Origin: Enhygromyxa salina
Lineage (GTDB): Bacteria > Myxococcota_A > Polyangia > Nannocystales > Nannocystaceae
Length of the DNA stretch: 64,000 bases
Direction: 5' to 3'
NCBI RefSeq assembly: GCF_002994635.1
Contig: NZ_PVNL01000029.1
Span: 44,175 to 108,174 of the forward strand
Shown here: positions 62,597-64,000 of the stretch, piece after piece
Numbering within the stretch: the stretch's first letter is position 1
Layout: each line of letters opens with the position of its first letter
Translations under genes and position numbers: made by a program
The notes under the pieces: model-generated
Seen by the model: only the letters and a program-made list of their open reading frames with translations
Told to the model about the DNA's origin: nothing
Databases searched by the model: none

Positions 62597-62914
62597 CTAG
62601 GCCGTGCGGGTGATGAGGTGGTAGCCGAAGTCGGTCTCCACCACACCGCTGATGCCGCCAACCTCCATGGAGAACGCGGCCTGCTCGAACGCCGGCACCA
62701 TCTGACCGCGCCCAAACTGGCCGAGATCTCCCCCCTTGGCGCTGGACGGGCAGTCCGAGTGCTCGCGGGCGAGCCCGGCGAAGTCGGATCCGGCGTCGAG
62801 CTTGGTCTTGAGCTCGTTGATCTGCTGCTCGGCCTCGGCCTTGCTGCGGGTCGCCGACGAGCGGGACGAGCCCTTGTACATGAGCAGGATGTGGGAAGCG
62901 CGGACGCTGGACAT
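62597..62914 (-). CDS. Parvulin-type peptidyl-prolyl cis-trans isomerase
   Basis: 105 aa, a single stand-alone parvulin domain like Ppi[33 protein letters not shown] with AFEQAAFSM, and the final FGYHLITRT. No signal peptide, so cytoplasmic. It lies between iadA and cphB on the same strand (99 and 168 bp gaps); it may help fold a partner or simply be a passenger. Confidence 0.93.
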   Translation of the reverse strand: MSSVRASHILLMYKGSSRSSATRSKAEAEQQINELKTKLDAGSDFAGLAREHSDCPSSAKGGDLGQFGRGQMVPAFEQAAFSMEVGGISGVVETDFGYHLITRTA

Positions 62915-63013
62915 GGGCTGGTTGGTACCAAGCTCCCGGGGGTGTGGCCAGCGCTGGATCAGGCCGCACCCATCGGTCCAGATTGGCCAAGATCGGCCTG
63001 CACCAGGACCGGA

Positions 63014-64000
63014 TCAGCGCTCGAACGGGCCCGCGACCACGGCCTCGCCGCCGCGCACCAGCCACACACCGCGTCCGATCACGGCATCGAGGTGAAGCGA
63101 CTGATCTTCGCGATCGTGAAGGATCAGAAGGTCCGCGTCAGCACCGACAGTCAGCTCCCCCTTCCCGCGCAGCCTTAGCAGCCGCGCGACGTTACAGGTG
63201 AACAGCGGTAGCAGCTGTTCGAGGTCGAGACCGTGGACCCGGCGGCCGGCGCGGATCGTGTCGAGCAAGGTCGCGCACTGACCGACGCCATAGCCGTCGA
63301 GCTGCCCGTGGTGATCGAAGTGGGGCATGCAGCCGCCGCCGTCCGACGAGCAAGTCAGGTGGTCGAGCGGCAGCCCGGCTTGGTTCCACGCCGCGATCGC
63401 ATCAGCGGCGCTGAGTCCGTCGCCAACGTCGTCAGCTGGGAACGCCGTGACGTCGATCGTCGGCGCGTGCGACCCCCGATCGCGAACCAGCGCCTGGGCC
63501 TCGGCGAACAGCTCCAGGTTGCGGTTGAGGTGGGTCGGATGAAACACGCGGGCCGGCAGCTCGCTGTGGTCGAGCGCGCGCCGAACCAGATCGAGCCCGC
63601 GCCCGCCGTCGCCCAGGTGCAGGTGCAGCACCCCCGCCTTGCCGCTGAGCATCCCGCCAACGTGCACGTCGGCGGCGACCCGCAAGAACTCGTCAAAGCT
63701 CGGCTGCGAGGATCGGTGATCGCTGATCGCCAGCTCACCGACGCCGATGATCGGATCGACGAACACCATGTCATCGCGGACCGACCCCGTCAGGGTCCTG
63801 ACCGGGAGCTCGTAGTTGCCCGTCCAACACCACGCGCTCACCCCCTCCTCGCGCAGCGCATAGGTCCGCGCGACCAGCTCTCGCATCGTCCGCGTGGTCC
63901 CGTCGGTCCCGAGCACCCCCACCACGCTCGTGACCCCAGCGAGGCTCAGCTGCGTCAACGAGAGCGGCGGCACCCGACTGGTGTAGCCGCGCTCCCCGCC
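63014..64000 (-). CDS. iadA: Isoaspartyl dipeptidase IadA (C-terminal 328 residues)
   Basis: Open to the right window edge; about 60 N-terminal residues including the first metal His pair are missing. GERGYTSR then LSLTQLSLAGVTSVVGVLGT is the IadA signature, followed by YELPVRTLTGSVRDDM, HLHLGDG, VFHPTHLNRN, CSSDGGGCMPHFD with the catalytic Asp, and the amidohydrolase end GADADLLIL. It is a zinc enzyme that splits beta-Asp-X dipeptides; here it would turn the beta-Asp-Arg from CphB into Asp and Arg. It is likely the first or an early gene of the operon. Confidence 0.93.
   Translation of the reverse strand, partial: GGERGYTSRVPPLSLTQLSLAGVTSVVGVLGTDGTTRTMRELVARTYALREEGVSAWCWTGNYELPVRTLTGSVRDDMVFVDPIIGVGELAISDHRSSQPSFDEFLRVAADVHVGGMLSGKAGVLHLHLGDGGRGLDLVRRALDHSELPARVFHPTHLNRNLELFAEAQALVRDRGSHAPTIDVTAFPADDVGDGLSAADAIAAWNQAGLPLDHLTCSSDGGGCMPHFDHHGQLDGYGVGQCATLLDTIRAGRRVHGLDLEQLLPLFTCNVARLLRLRGKGELTVGADADLLILHDREDQSLHLDAVIGRGVWLVRGGEAVVAGPFER

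Overview
The window is very GC-rich DNA (roughly 70 percent) from what looks like a marine or halotolerant myxobacterium of the Nannocystaceae type (Enhygromyxa/Plesiocystis-like). The grounds are an AgmX/PglI-type C-terminal domain, a Ser/Thr kinase and a PP2C phosphatase, many lipoproteins and very long TPR proteins, and the pairing of ectoine synthesis with de novo glycine betaine synthesis by GSMT/SDMT methyltransferases. The taxonomic call is inference; no rRNA or tRNA gene was seen.

Layout. 1-3131: end of a metallophosphoesterase gene, a CpXC/HEAT-repeat protein and a divergent unknown protein. 3244-13280: two translationally coupled giant TPR proteins with related C-terminal domains of unknown function. 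13368-22318 (minus strand): a run of lipoproteins, a membrane protein, a sulfatase-fold protein that has lost key catalytic residues, a protein with a His/Asp tail, and a PhnD-like binding protein. 22423-26068 (minus): a lysine 2,3-aminomutase family radical SAM enzyme, an ECF sigma / membrane anti-sigma / DUF6249 cassette with 4-bp overlaps, and an orphan HExxH protein. 26153-35462: a Ser/Thr kinase, a TPR membrane protein, an exported isoaspartyl peptidase, a PP2C phosphatase fused to a cyclic-nucleotide-binding domain, and a thioredoxin-TPR lipoprotein. 35463-38751: gene debris (HNH remnant, monooxygenase fragment, cyclase fragment) around a hybrid histidine kinase.

38752-49068 is an osmoadaptation island. 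ask-ectA-ectB-ectC-ectD-SSS symporter form one operon that makes ectoine and 5-hydroxyectoine from aspartate. After a MarC-family gene on the other strand, GSMT-SDMT-BCCT transporter form a second operon that methylates glycine to glycine betaine and probably retrieves leaked solute. 49069-50876 holds two decayed HNH-endonuclease genes related to the remnant at 35.5 kb.

51193-56718: a GT-C type membrane glycosyltransferase and a VIT-VWA-AgmX-TPR-DUF2135 lipoprotein. 56731-64000 (minus) is a cyanophycin operon: isoaspartyl dipeptidase (iadA, cut by the window edge), a parvulin, cyanophycinase (cphB), cyanophycin synthetase (cphA), and directly abutting it a second CphA-like protein that has the N-terminal and Mur-ligase parts but no ATP-grasp domain. 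Together these would make, break and recycle the Asp-Arg nitrogen store. The lone CphA-like ligase is the best candidate here for undescribed biochemistry.
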